Source: Chloroflexota bacterium (lineage in GTDB: Bacteria; Chloroflexota; Anaerolineae; 4572-78; J111). From it: a stretch of 7,723 bases of DNA. Where the stretch lies: positions 1 to 7,723 of the forward strand of contig RFJV01000547.1 in assembly GCA_003694775.1 (NCBI GenBank), written 5' to 3'. Positions 1 to 6,044 of the stretch are shown here, one piece after another; positions within the stretch are counted from its first letter, which is position 1, and every line of letters begins with the position of its first letter. The notes under the pieces are model-generated. The model made no database searches. It saw nothing but the letters and a program-made list of their open reading frames with translations, and was not told where the DNA came from. A program made the translations under genes and the position numbers.

Positions 1-537
1 CAGTTCTTTGCCCAGATGCAGACCGGCCAGTGTCAGCCCGGCGATGGTTTTGGCGTCTTCTATCTCCCCGCGGCGAATCATCGCCATGGCCTCGGCCCAG
101 GGGACGGTCAGCACCTCGATGTGCTCGTCGAACTCCAGGTTGTTGGGACCGGGGGTCAGGCCGGTAGCCAGGTACAGATGCAGGTACTCGGTGAGGATGC
201 CCGGTGCGCTGTAGAAGCCGCCCAGCCTGTGCCAGGTCGCGGCCCGGTCGCCGGTTTCTTCCAGCAGTTCCCGCGGCGCGGCCTCGTCCGGGTCCTCGCC
301 GGCTTCCAGACCGCCGGCGGGCAGTTCGATGAGCCATTTTTCCGCCGCGGCCCGGTACTGGCGCACCAGCCGCACCTCGTTCTGGGCGGTCAGCGGGACG
401 ATGACCACCGCCCCTTTGTTGACCACCACTTCCCGGCCTACTACCTGCCCGTCGAGCAGACGTGCCCGGCGCAGACTCAGGTCGAAAAGTTTGCCTTCAA
501 AAACAGTTTTTTCTTCGATGATGGTTTCTGGTTTCAT
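1..537 (-). CDS. NUDIX hydrolase, ADP-ribose pyrophosphatase-like (3' end cut by window edge)
   Basis: Visible are 179 codons from an ATG at 537 with no stop before position 1, so only a short C-terminal part is probably missing (family members are usually about 180-200 residues). The NUDIX box is plain: G75, E81, then R89-E90, E93-E94 and G96 (core RELLEETG), matching GX5EX7REUXEEXGU except that the last hydrophobic place is D97. The region before it, with the strand KGAVVIVPLT (41-50) and the RQYR motif (59-62), is typical of ADP-ribose pyrophosphatases, which split ADP-ribose into AMP and ribose 5-phosphate in the cytoplasm using Mg2+. Such enzymes recycle or detoxify nucleotide sugars; the exact substrate cannot be read from sequence. 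The start is supported by GGAG at 543-546, five bases upstream. It follows the PLP enzyme by 13 bases, so it is likely co-transcribed with it. No functional link to the shikimate genes is evident. Confidence 0.93.
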   Translation of the reverse strand, partial: MKPETIIEEKTVFEGKLFDLSLRRARLLDGQVVGREVVVNKGAVVIVPLTAQNEVRLVRQYRAAAEKWLIELPAGGLEAGEDPDEAAPRELLEETGDRAATWHRLGGFYSAPGILTEYLHLYLATGLTPGPNNLEFDEHIEVLTVPWAEAMAMIRRGEIEDAKTIAGLTLAGLHLGKEL

Positions 538-550
538 TCTATCTCCAAAA

Positions 551-1672
551 TCATGCCAGCATAGAAAACGTTTCGCCGTCCAGGGTGTGGTAAGTGCGCA
601 GAAGGTTGGCGGTCAGGCAGGAGTGGACGGGCAGGATGACCAGCAGGTCGCCGGGGTGCAGGCCGGCCAGAGCATCGGGCGGCAGGCGCACCAGCCCGTG
701 CTCCTGCGACAGGCCGGAGACGTATCCCTCCGGCAGGCGCGGCCCCCAGCCATCCGGGGCCGGCAGAGCCGGCCAGCCGAACACCTGCCGGCCCTGCGGG
801 TCGACAATAAACTCTTTGGACAGGTGCACCGCGCCGCCGTAAATAACGGCCTTGCCCTGTTCCGGGTGCACGGCCACTACCGGACAGACTGCGGCCACGG
901 CAATTTCCTCTTCCCGGCAGGCCCCAATCTGGCACTGCATCACGTCGAAGAAGACAAAATTACCGGGCCGGATTTCATCCACCGCCGACAGGTCGTCTAC
1001 CAGACTGCAAGTGGGTGTATCGCCGATGGACAGCTCCAGGCCGGGACGGTTCAGCCGGTCGCGGGCCGCGGCCAGGCGGTGCACCATCTGCCGGTAGACT
1101 GCGGCCACCTCCGCCTGCCCACGGGCCCGGTAGCTGTGTCCGGCGTGGGTCAGCAGGCCGCGCAGGGCCATCCGGGGCGAGGCTTCGACCTGCCGGGCCA
1201 GGGCCTCCAGCCGCGGCCCGTCCGCCCAGTCGACGCCGGTGCGCCCGTAGCCTACATCCACCTTGAGCCAGACATCCACCGCCGCGGCCAGCCGGGCGGA
1301 CAGGGTGCTGACCACCGCTTCGGCTTCTACCAGCAGGCCCAGCCGGACCTGCCCGGCCAGCCGGTTGATGGCCTCTATTTCCCGCAGGTTCACCGGAAAG
1401 GCGATGGTGATGTCGGTCCAGCCGTGGCGGGCAAAATATCCGGCCATACTGACCGAGGAGACGGTGATTGCCGACACCCCGGCCTGCCGGAACCATTCGC
1501 CAATTACCGCAGACTGGTGGGTTTTGAAGTGCGGGCGGAAGCGGACACCGCTGTGCCTGGCCCGCGCCGCCATTCGCTGAATATTGGCCACCGCCCGTTC
1601 GCGGTTCAGCAGGAGGGTGGGGGTGGTGATGGTCTCAAAGATGGGAGAGATTCGCCGCTCGTCATTCATCAT
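551..1672 (-). CDS. PLP-dependent fold-III enzyme, D-threonine aldolase / D-serine dehydratase type
   Basis: This 373-residue protein has the full length and both domains of the family. The N-terminal alanine-racemase-like TIM barrel contains TPTLLLNRERA (17-27) and RPHFKTH (46-52), in which K50 is the expected lysine binding pyridoxal phosphate. The C-terminal DSD-like beta domain contains SQEHG with H325 and PVHSCLT with H350 and C352, the place where this family binds its divalent metal (zinc or manganese). Known relatives cleave D-threonine to glycine and acetaldehyde, dehydrate D-serine, or act on related beta-hydroxy D-amino acids; the exact substrate is not decidable. The start is either ATG at 1672 or the adjacent ATG at 1669. 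Both lie inside a heptamer repeat array (1657-1719) and no good Shine-Dalgarno is seen. The first residues, MMNDER, are encoded by the repeat. The gene sits 45 bases after aroB and 13 bases before the NUDIX gene, so co-transcription is likely; a biochemical tie to the shikimate pathway is not apparent. Confidence 0.9.
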   Translation of the reverse strand: MMNDERRISPIFETITTPTLLLNRERAVANIQRMAARARHSGVRFRPHFKTHQSAVIGEWFRQAGVSAITVSSVSMAGYFARHGWTDITIAFPVNLREIEAINRLAGQVRLGLLVEAEAVVSTLSARLAAAVDVWLKVDVGYGRTGVDWADGPRLEALARQVEASPRMALRGLLTHAGHSYRARGQAEVAAVYRQMVHRLAAARDRLNRPGLELSIGDTPTCSLVDDLSAVDEIRPGNFVFFDVMQCQIGACREEEIAVAAVCPVVAVHPEQGKAVIYGGAVHLSKEFIVDPQGRQVFGWPALPAPDGWGPRLPEGYVSGLSQEHGLVRLPPDALAGLHPGDLLVILPVHSCLTANLLRTYHTLDGETFSMLA

Positions 1673-1719
1673 CCGTCATCCGTCGTTAGTCGTTCGTCCT
1701 TCGTCGTTGGTCGTTCGTC
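1657..1719. repeat. Short tandem heptamer repeat array (nine 7-base units)
   Basis: Nine consecutive units of exactly seven bases run in phase from 1657 to 1719, with no insertion or deletion. On the plus strand they follow NTTCGTC, with variants such as GTTAGTC, ATCCGTC, GTTGGTC and CTTCGTC; on the minus strand the consensus is GACGAAN. Units differ by one to three bases, so this is a degenerate short tandem repeat. The array fills the 45-base gap between aroB and the PLP enzyme and runs into both genes: it contributes two bases of the aroB stop (1718-1720) and the two alternative ATG codons of the next gene (1672, 1669). Heptameric repeats of this general class are known from cyanobacteria (STRR sequences) and, from memory, similar ones are common in Chloroflexota intergenic regions. 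Its function is unknown. Confidence 0.85.
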
Positions 1720-2770
1720 ACCCTTCCCCCAGCACCGCTTTGACCTCTGCCTCCGGGATGTCGGCAAAAACATCCACATCACCGATACCGCGGGGCAGGA
1801 CAAAGCGCAGTTGGCGGCCCCGCCGCTTTTTGTCGGTAGCCATCGCGGCCAGCACCTCGTCCGGCGCGTAGGGGGGTGGTTCTGTGGGCAGGCCGGTCCG
1901 GGCCAGCAGACGGGTGATGCGGTCGGCGGTGTCTGGGGGGCACAGGTCCAGCCGGACGGCCAGCCGGGCCGCGCAGACAGTGCCCATTGCCACGGCCTCG
2001 CCGTGCCGGATGGTGTAGTCGGAAAGCCGCTCGAAGGCGTGTCCAAAGGTGTGGCCCAGGTTGAGCACGGCCCGCCGGCCCTGCTCAAACGGGTCTTCCT
2101 GCACCACCCGCACCTTTACCTGGATGGCCTCCGCCAGCATCCAGGTCTGGTCGTACCGGCCTGCTTCCAGGCTCTCAAACAGGGCCGGCGCGTCGATGAT
2201 GCCGTGCTTGATGACCTCGGCCATACCGGCCCGGAACTCTGCCGCGGGCAGGGTTGCCAGCACCGCCGGGTCGACCAGCACCATTTCCGGCTGTTTGAAC
2301 GCGCCGACCAGGTTTTTGCCCTGCGGCAGGTCAACCCCGGTTTTGCCGCCCACGCTGGAATCGACCATCGCCAGCAGGGTGGTGGGAATCTGCACCAGGG
2401 GGACGCCGCGCAGGTAGGTGGCCGCGGCAAAGCCGGCAGTGTCGCCCAGTACGCCGCCGCCCAGGGCCAGGATGGGACTGCGCCGGTCCAGGCCGGCTTC
2501 GACCAGGTTCCGGTAAAGTTGGGCCACGGTATCCAGAGTTTTGTACGGTTCGCCGTCGGGGATGTCTATCCGGACCGGGTCCAGGCCGGCGGTCTGAAGA
2601 CCGGTCAGCAGGGGGTCGGCATAATGGCGGCCCACGGTGGGGTTGGTGACTACCGCGCACCGGCCCTGAAAGCCGGCCCGAACCAGCAGGTCGCCGGCCT
2701 GAGCCAGCAGGCCCTCGCCGATGAGGATGGGGTATTTGCCGTTGGGATGGGAAACGGTGATGGTATGCAT
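1718..2770 (-). CDS. aroB: 3-dehydroquinate synthase
   Basis: Converts 3-deoxy-D-arabino-heptulosonate 7-phosphate to 3-dehydroquinate, the second step of the shikimate pathway, in the cytoplasm with NAD+ and a divalent metal. The protein is about 350 residues, normal for the family. Numbered from the start chosen here, the NAD-binding segment GGGVLGDTAGF is at 104-114, IPTTLLAMVDSSVGGKTG at 128-145, and K152-N153 follows. Metal ligands are expected at E185 (in AGMAEVIKHG), H240 (NLGHTFGHA) and H256 (RHGEAVAMG); all are present, so the enzyme should be active. An in-frame ATG at 2782 would add four residues, but GGAG at 2777-2780 stands six bases before the ATG at 2770, and the family pattern starts near here, so 2770 is preferred. 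It lies 28 bases after the TOPRIM-like gene and would ordinarily stand next to aroK; here two accessory genes separate them. Its stop codon overlaps the heptamer array. Confidence 0.97.
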   Translation of the reverse strand: MHTITVSHPNGKYPILIGEGLLAQAGDLLVRAGFQGRCAVVTNPTVGRHYADPLLTGLQTAGLDPVRIDIPDGEPYKTLDTVAQLYRNLVEAGLDRRSPILALGGGVLGDTAGFAAATYLRGVPLVQIPTTLLAMVDSSVGGKTGVDLPQGKNLVGAFKQPEMVLVDPAVLATLPAAEFRAGMAEVIKHGIIDAPALFESLEAGRYDQTWMLAEAIQVKVRVVQEDPFEQGRRAVLNLGHTFGHAFERLSDYTIRHGEAVAMGTVCAARLAVRLDLCPPDTADRITRLLARTGLPTEPPPYAPDEVLAAMATDKKRRGRQLRFVLPRGIGDVDVFADIPEAEVKAVLGEG

Positions 2771-2776
2771 TGGTGG

Positions 2777-2780
2777 CTCC
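2777..2780 (-). promoter_or_regulatory. Ribosome binding site deciding the aroB start
   Basis: GGAG on the minus strand lies six bases upstream of the ATG at 2770 and actually overlaps the alternative ATG at 2782 (ATGGAG). No comparable purine-rich motif precedes the upstream ATG, so translation most likely begins at 2770. Confidence 0.7.
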
Positions 2781-2798
2781 ATAATGAGGATTAAGGAT

Positions 2799-3410
2799 TC
2801 AGGTAAACCATTGTTGTAACAGCCGGCAAAATTTGGTAAATGCCCGCTCTTTGGTACGAAGACTGACCCGCGATGCCAGCTCCTGAAAAATTCGGGCCGA
2901 AAAAGGGCGCTGGCTTTCTTTGAGAACCGCTAACATAGCCTCCTTGGGACGGGCCGGTTTTCCATTGGCCTGTCTCGGAAATCGGCGGCTCAAAATTGCC
3001 TCCAGTTGTTCTGATGAAACACCCAAAATTCTGGGGACATGAGGCGAAGAGGACCAGACCCAGATTTCCAATTCTGGGTCTAATACGATGACTCCGGCTC
3101 GACTGCGTCCATCCGGCTGTCTCCAGCCGTTTTCCTGAAGGGCTGTTTCCAGGATATTTTCTATTTGCTCGGCAGATTGATGTTCCTGACCGGAACCTTC
3201 GCGGTCCAGGAGAACTAGCGCATATTCAGCCTGTTGGAGATATGGACGCAAGATGGTCACTGCCTGATGATATACGCCGTTATCTCGCATAGGATGCCGG
3301 ATAACTTTGAAGGTCAAACGGGGAATCCCCAGCGCCCGATGCCGGTATTCCAATAAAGTACGGACAACCCATTCAGCATCGGTATCGGCCACCAGGACGA
3401 TGAGATTCAT
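2799..3410 (-). CDS. TOPRIM-like protein, putative nuclease partner of the adjacent ATPase
   Basis: I do not recognise a named family with certainty. The 203-residue protein begins with a hydrophobic strand ending in acidic residues (IVLVADTDAEW, 4-14; D9, D11, E13), followed by a helix, then a second strand ALVLLDREGSG (64-74) with D69 and E71, and a later element VIVLDPELEIW (107-117) with D111, E113 and E115. This layout (acid after strand 1, then DxD/DxE followed by GSG, then a PxxE-W motif) fits the TOPRIM-like fold of RloB/DUF4276/DUF4435-type proteins, which bind Mg2+ and cut nucleic acid in several defence systems. The usual first-motif glutamate appears to be replaced by D9 or D11. 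The ATG at 3410 overlaps the ATPase stop in an ATGA junction and has AGGAG at 3418-3422, seven bases upstream, implying coupled, stoichiometric synthesis with the ATPase. Sampled G+C is near 50%, below flanking aroB. The C-terminal half (about 125-203) is basic and probably helical. Function is inferred, not shown. Confidence 0.72.
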   Translation of the reverse strand: MNLIVLVADTDAEWVVRTLLEYRHRALGIPRLTFKVIRHPMRDNGVYHQAVTILRPYLQQAEYALVLLDREGSGQEHQSAEQIENILETALQENGWRQPDGRSRAGVIVLDPELEIWVWSSSPHVPRILGVSSEQLEAILSRRFPRQANGKPARPKEAMLAVLKESQRPFSARIFQELASRVSLRTKERAFTKFCRLLQQWFT

Positions 3411-4675
3411 TCCAATACTCCTGCCGCAAAAAGTGTATCCAGGGAAAGGTCGCTTTTCCAGGCACGTAATGCCGGATGATGGTGTCCTCGTATCACTGCC
3501 GTTGCTCCGGTAGATGTTTTGGCAAATACCAGCAGTTGAGCAGGATGCGATAAAGCCAACACAAGAGGCGAATGCGTTGCTAAAAAGATTTGTCCCTGAT
3601 ATACAGAACTTAAAGCCTGAAAAACCCCCTCAATGGCACGGGGATGAATACCGTTTTCCGGCTCCTCAATCAGGAAAACATGGTCTTGGGGGGGGAGATA
3701 AGCTATCAGCGTTAAGGCCAGCAACCGCAAGGTCCCGTCTGACAAAAGCCAGGCTGGAACTTTCAGGCCGGTTTTATAACTGACCACCAGATATTGCGCC
3801 CGGTCTTCGGGGCGTTGGAAAATTTCTATCGTCTGCAGGTCGGGTAGAATGGTTTGGAGATGTCCCACCCACCATTCAAAACGTTGAGGATGGATTTCTT
3901 TGAGACGAGCCGCAATAACCGGTAGATTGGAGCCATCTGGCTGAAAGGTCTGGGGAGCATCTGCCGGGGTGGGCTGTCTCATCCAGGTGCTGTGAAGCTG
4001 TAAAATCTGTATCTGGGTGAGCAGAAACGATTTTAACCACAAGGCTATCGGAAAGCGTTCCTGGTCTTCGGGAATACCAGACAAAGCCAGCCGCCGCGGT
4101 GAGAGTCTAAAGGTAATATTCCAGCCGGTTGTTTCGGAACGGAAATAATCATTGCCGGGGTAATTTTTTCTGACGACCAGCCGGTAGCCGGCAGGTGTTC
4201 GGGTGTGAGAGGGGTGGACTACGGAGGAAGTATCGTCTGGCTCTATGGGGAACAAGGTGGGCTGAGCTGCTGTACCATTCCGAAACTGCTGGGTATTGAC
4301 CAGCCACAGATTTTCCCGCTGAACTACAATACCTTCTTGTTCATCCTTGCCAATACATACTTCATATCGAACCTGGTCATAACCGCTGCGCAGCAGTGTA
4401 TTGGGAATTTTTACATTGACGGCTAGTTCGAATTCCGGTGTTGAGCTGTCTGTCTGGAACGGCTTTTCCTGCCAAACCAGTTCCGATAGAGATGGAGCAC
4501 GATTTCTGACTGCTTGTTCAACATCAGATTGTAAGGCATCCTGCAAAAAGCCGGCTATATCCAGCAGGGTGCTTTTACCGCTGGCATTAGGGCCTATGAG
4601 AATATTAAACGGGGCCAATTCTATCTTAACCTGCTTTAAACATTTATAATGACGCGCTTCAAATTGGGTAAACAT
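3407..4675 (-). CDS. ABC/AAA-type ATPase (AAA15/AAA21 group), likely effector-control subunit
   Basis: This 422-residue protein has the marks of an SMC/OLD-like ABC ATPase. It opens with FTQFEARHYKCLKQV (2-16), the usual start of RecF/AAA15-type proteins. Walker A is GPNASGKST (28-36). The signature-like motif LLSDGTLRLL is at 310-319. Walker B with tandem acids is VFLIEEPENGIHP (333-345), with E337-E338 for ATP hydrolysis, and the H-loop is ATHSP (366-370, H368). The region between Walker A and the signature (about 60-300) is poorly conserved and may sense a target or bind the partner. All catalytic motifs are intact, so an active ATPase is expected. The open frame continues upstream to 5008, but that part is antisense-like shadow over aroK; the true ATG at 4675 is set by AGGAG at 4684-4688 and a TAATG junction with the aroK stop. 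It is followed directly by the TOPRIM-like gene. Such ATPase/TOPRIM pairs include OLD, Gabija and PARIS antiphage systems; a DNA repair or housekeeping role is also possible. Confidence 0.9.
   Translation of the reverse strand: MFTQFEARHYKCLKQVKIELAPFNILIGPNASGKSTLLDIAGFLQDALQSDVEQAVRNRAPSLSELVWQEKPFQTDSSTPEFELAVNVKIPNTLLRSGYDQVRYEVCIGKDEQEGIVVQRENLWLVNTQQFRNGTAAQPTLFPIEPDDTSSVVHPSHTRTPAGYRLVVRKNYPGNDYFRSETTGWNITFRLSPRRLALSGIPEDQERFPIALWLKSFLLTQIQILQLHSTWMRQPTPADAPQTFQPDGSNLPVIAARLKEIHPQRFEWWVGHLQTILPDLQTIEIFQRPEDRAQYLVVSYKTGLKVPAWLLSDGTLRLLALTLIAYLPPQDHVFLIEEPENGIHPRAIEGVFQALSSVYQGQIFLATHSPLVLALSHPAQLLVFAKTSTGATAVIRGHHHPALRAWKSDLSLDTLFAAGVLE
3418..3422 (-). promoter_or_regulatory. Ribosome binding site of the TOPRIM-like gene
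   Basis: AGGAG lies within the last codons of the ATPase gene, seven bases before the ATG at 3410. With the 4-base ATGA overlap it indicates translational coupling of the two proteins. Confidence 0.75.
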
Positions 4676-5205
4676 TATCCCATCTCCTGCTTCTGCACCA
4701 TCACACAAATTTGTTCCGCGGCCTGCGCTGGGGTCAGGTGGGTCACGTCCAGGTGGTGGGGAATGCGGGCGTAGGCCGGGCCGCGCTGTTTGAGCAGGTT
4801 CGACAGCCGGGCAAAGCGGCCTTCGTCCTGTTCGGCCAGCATGGGGCGGTTGTCGCTCTGGCCGATGCGCCGCCACAGCTCTGCCGGCTGGCAGTCCAGA
4901 CAGATGACCAGCCCGCCGGCTTCCATTGCCCGCAGGTTGGCTTCGGGGACCAGTGCGCCGCCGCCGGTGGCAATGACCAGTCCGCGGGGGGCGGACAGCT
5001 CCCGGCACAGGCTGGCTTCCAGCCGACGGAAGTACGGTTCGCCGGACTCGGCAAAGATTTGGGGGATGGACCGGCCTTCTCTTTGCTCGATGAGGGTGTC
5101 CATATCCACAAATTCACGGCCCAGCCGGTCGGCAACGAGCTGTCCGATGGTTGATTTGCCGGTGCCCATAAAGCCGGTCAGGATGATGTTGCGCTCAGTC
5201 ATCAT
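4675..5205 (-). CDS. aroK: Shikimate kinase
   Basis: Phosphorylates shikimate at the 3-hydroxyl using ATP, the fifth step of the shikimate pathway, in the cytoplasm. At 176 residues it has family length. Walker A is GFMGTGKST (11-19). D34 and D36 in VDMDTL, R60 in the YFRRLE segment (58-63), and GGGA (81-84) form the shikimate site; RPML with R120 is the lid, and R141 in the RGPAY motif closes the nucleotide site. All key residues are present, so it should be active. ATG codons at 5205 and 5202 are adjacent; an AGGT motif at 5214-5217 is eight bases from the first, which is slightly favoured. The start overlaps the nucleotidyltransferase gene by 11 bases, and the stop shares one base with the ATPase start. 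Sampled G+C is about 73%, in contrast to the ATPase downstream. In many bacteria aroK and aroB are neighbours; here the ATPase/TOPRIM pair separates them. Confidence 0.97.
   Translation of the reverse strand: MMTERNIILTGFMGTGKSTIGQLVADRLGREFVDMDTLIEQREGRSIPQIFAESGEPYFRRLEASLCRELSAPRGLVIATGGGALVPEANLRAMEAGGLVICLDCQPAELWRRIGQSDNRPMLAEQDEGRFARLSNLLKQRGPAYARIPHHLDVTHLTPAQAAEQICVMVQKQEMG
4684..4688 (-). promoter_or_regulatory. Ribosome binding site deciding the ATPase start
   Basis: AGGAG, encoded in the final codons of aroK, lies eight bases before the ATG at 4675. This fixes the ATPase start at 4675 rather than further up the long open frame, and suggests that ribosomes finishing aroK can restart on the ATPase. 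Confidence 0.78.
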
Positions 5206-6043
5206 TAGGGTTTACCTGGTCGATAGCTTTTTCCAGCAGGTCGGCCACGCCTAAGTTGGCGGCCCACTTCCGCAGGTAGGCGAAGTCGAGGCGGTCTGCC
5301 TGCACAGCCAGAATGCCCAGCACATCCCGCCACTGCCGCTCCGATACCTCGCCACCCTGCCGGTACCATTCCAGCTTGCTTAAGATAGTATCTTCTGGAC
5401 TGGCTGCGTAGATGGTTTCTTCCTGGTCTGGCGCAGGGGTAATGGCAACCCGGCGCAGAAATTGGGCTTTGTCAAAGGGGCGTCCAGGCGAGACAAAGAT
5501 GTCAACTTTGAACATCGTTTCCTGGTGGATAAGGTTGAAACTACTGCGACGACGAACGGCCTCCCGGACTGCGTTTTCATCAATGTAATAGGCGGGCTGT
5601 AAACTGGTCACCAGGGGGTGAATGTGTTCGGCACGTAATTCAGCGATAATATCTGTATCCAGTGTGGTGCGGACAACGCCGTGTACTGCGCCGGCAAAGG
5701 AACCGCCAATCAGGTAGGGAACTTCCAAATTTTCCAGGGTTTTGACCACCGGCAATGTGGCCTGTATTTGTTCGGAAAGCATTGGCTCCTCCGCAGATGT
5801 CTTTACCGGCGAGTGGATGTGGACGGCTGTTTCCGGGCCGAACAGCAGTTCCGCCAGCCGGCGGTGCAGTTCTTCCGGGTCAGCGCCGGGATGACGCTGT
5901 TTTAAACCGGCCAGAGCCAGACCGCGGGCGGTCTGGTTCATCTGGCCCAGCATTTGGATTTTTCTCCGCGGCGACGCCTGACGCAGTAAGGTAATCAGTA
6001 TTCGTTCCGCGTCGGGCGTGGTATCGGGAAACAAGACGGGCAT
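5195..6043 (-). CDS. Nucleotidyltransferase-fold protein with N-terminal helical domain
   Basis: The 282-residue product has two parts. Residues 1 to about 80 are helical and rich in L, A, R and E (for example LALAGLKQRHPGADPEEL, 42-59), resembling a small conserved protein that I recall being encoded just before nucleotidyltransferase genes in other bacteria. From about residue 88 (an internal methionine) a nucleotidyltransferase domain follows: YLIGGSFAG (110-118) and R125-TTLDTDII, with D129 and D131 as the usual metal-binding pair, and KVDIF (179-183) with D181 as the third acid. The segment PEDTILSKLEW (216-226) is typical of AbiEii-like and related transferases. Such proteins may transfer nucleotides to RNA or protein targets, as in type IV toxin systems, but no partner antitoxin is visible. 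The ATG at 6043 is preferred over an in-frame TTG at 6058 because GGAG (6050-6053) precedes it by six bases. It sits one base after the nitrilase stop and overlaps aroK by 11 bases. The substrate is unknown. Confidence 0.82.
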   Translation of the reverse strand: MPVLFPDTTPDAERILITLLRQASPRRKIQMLGQMNQTARGLALAGLKQRHPGADPEELHRRLAELLFGPETAVHIHSPVKTSAEEPMLSEQIQATLPVVKTLENLEVPYLIGGSFAGAVHGVVRTTLDTDIIAELRAEHIHPLVTSLQPAYYIDENAVREAVRRRSSFNLIHQETMFKVDIFVSPGRPFDKAQFLRRVAITPAPDQEETIYAASPEDTILSKLEWYRQGGEVSERQWRDVLGILAVQADRLDFAYLRKWAANLGVADLLEKAIDQVNPNDD

Positions 6044-6044
6044 T

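Noticed and set aside
551..1496. Other minus-strand frames inside the PLP enzyme gene (534-935, 613-807, 975-1496)
   Set aside because: Arginine/proline/glycine-rich shadow translations in a G+C-rich gene, with no motifs and no ribosome binding sites.
1657..1719. CRISPR array or phage attachment site at the heptamer repeats
   Set aside because: Units are seven bases with no spacers, and no integrase, cas gene or flanking duplicate is present.
329..2794. Open plus-strand frame of 821 codons
   Set aside because: It runs antisense to aroB, the PLP enzyme and part of the NUDIX gene, all of which have intact family motifs. The long frame without stops is explained by the high G+C content and codon bias of the real genes; its product shows no recognisable domain.
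4676..5008. N-terminal 111-codon extension of the ATPase frame into aroK
   Set aside because: The extra residues are rich in P, R, A and G as expected of a shadow frame over aroK, and the ATG at 4675 has AGGAG at the right distance and starts the normal family N-terminus.
5195..6043. Type IV toxin-antitoxin pair (AbiEi/AbiEii)
   Set aside because: Only the nucleotidyltransferase-like part is present. The neighbours are aroK and a nitrilase, neither of which resembles an AbiEi-type antitoxin, so the pair cannot be claimed.
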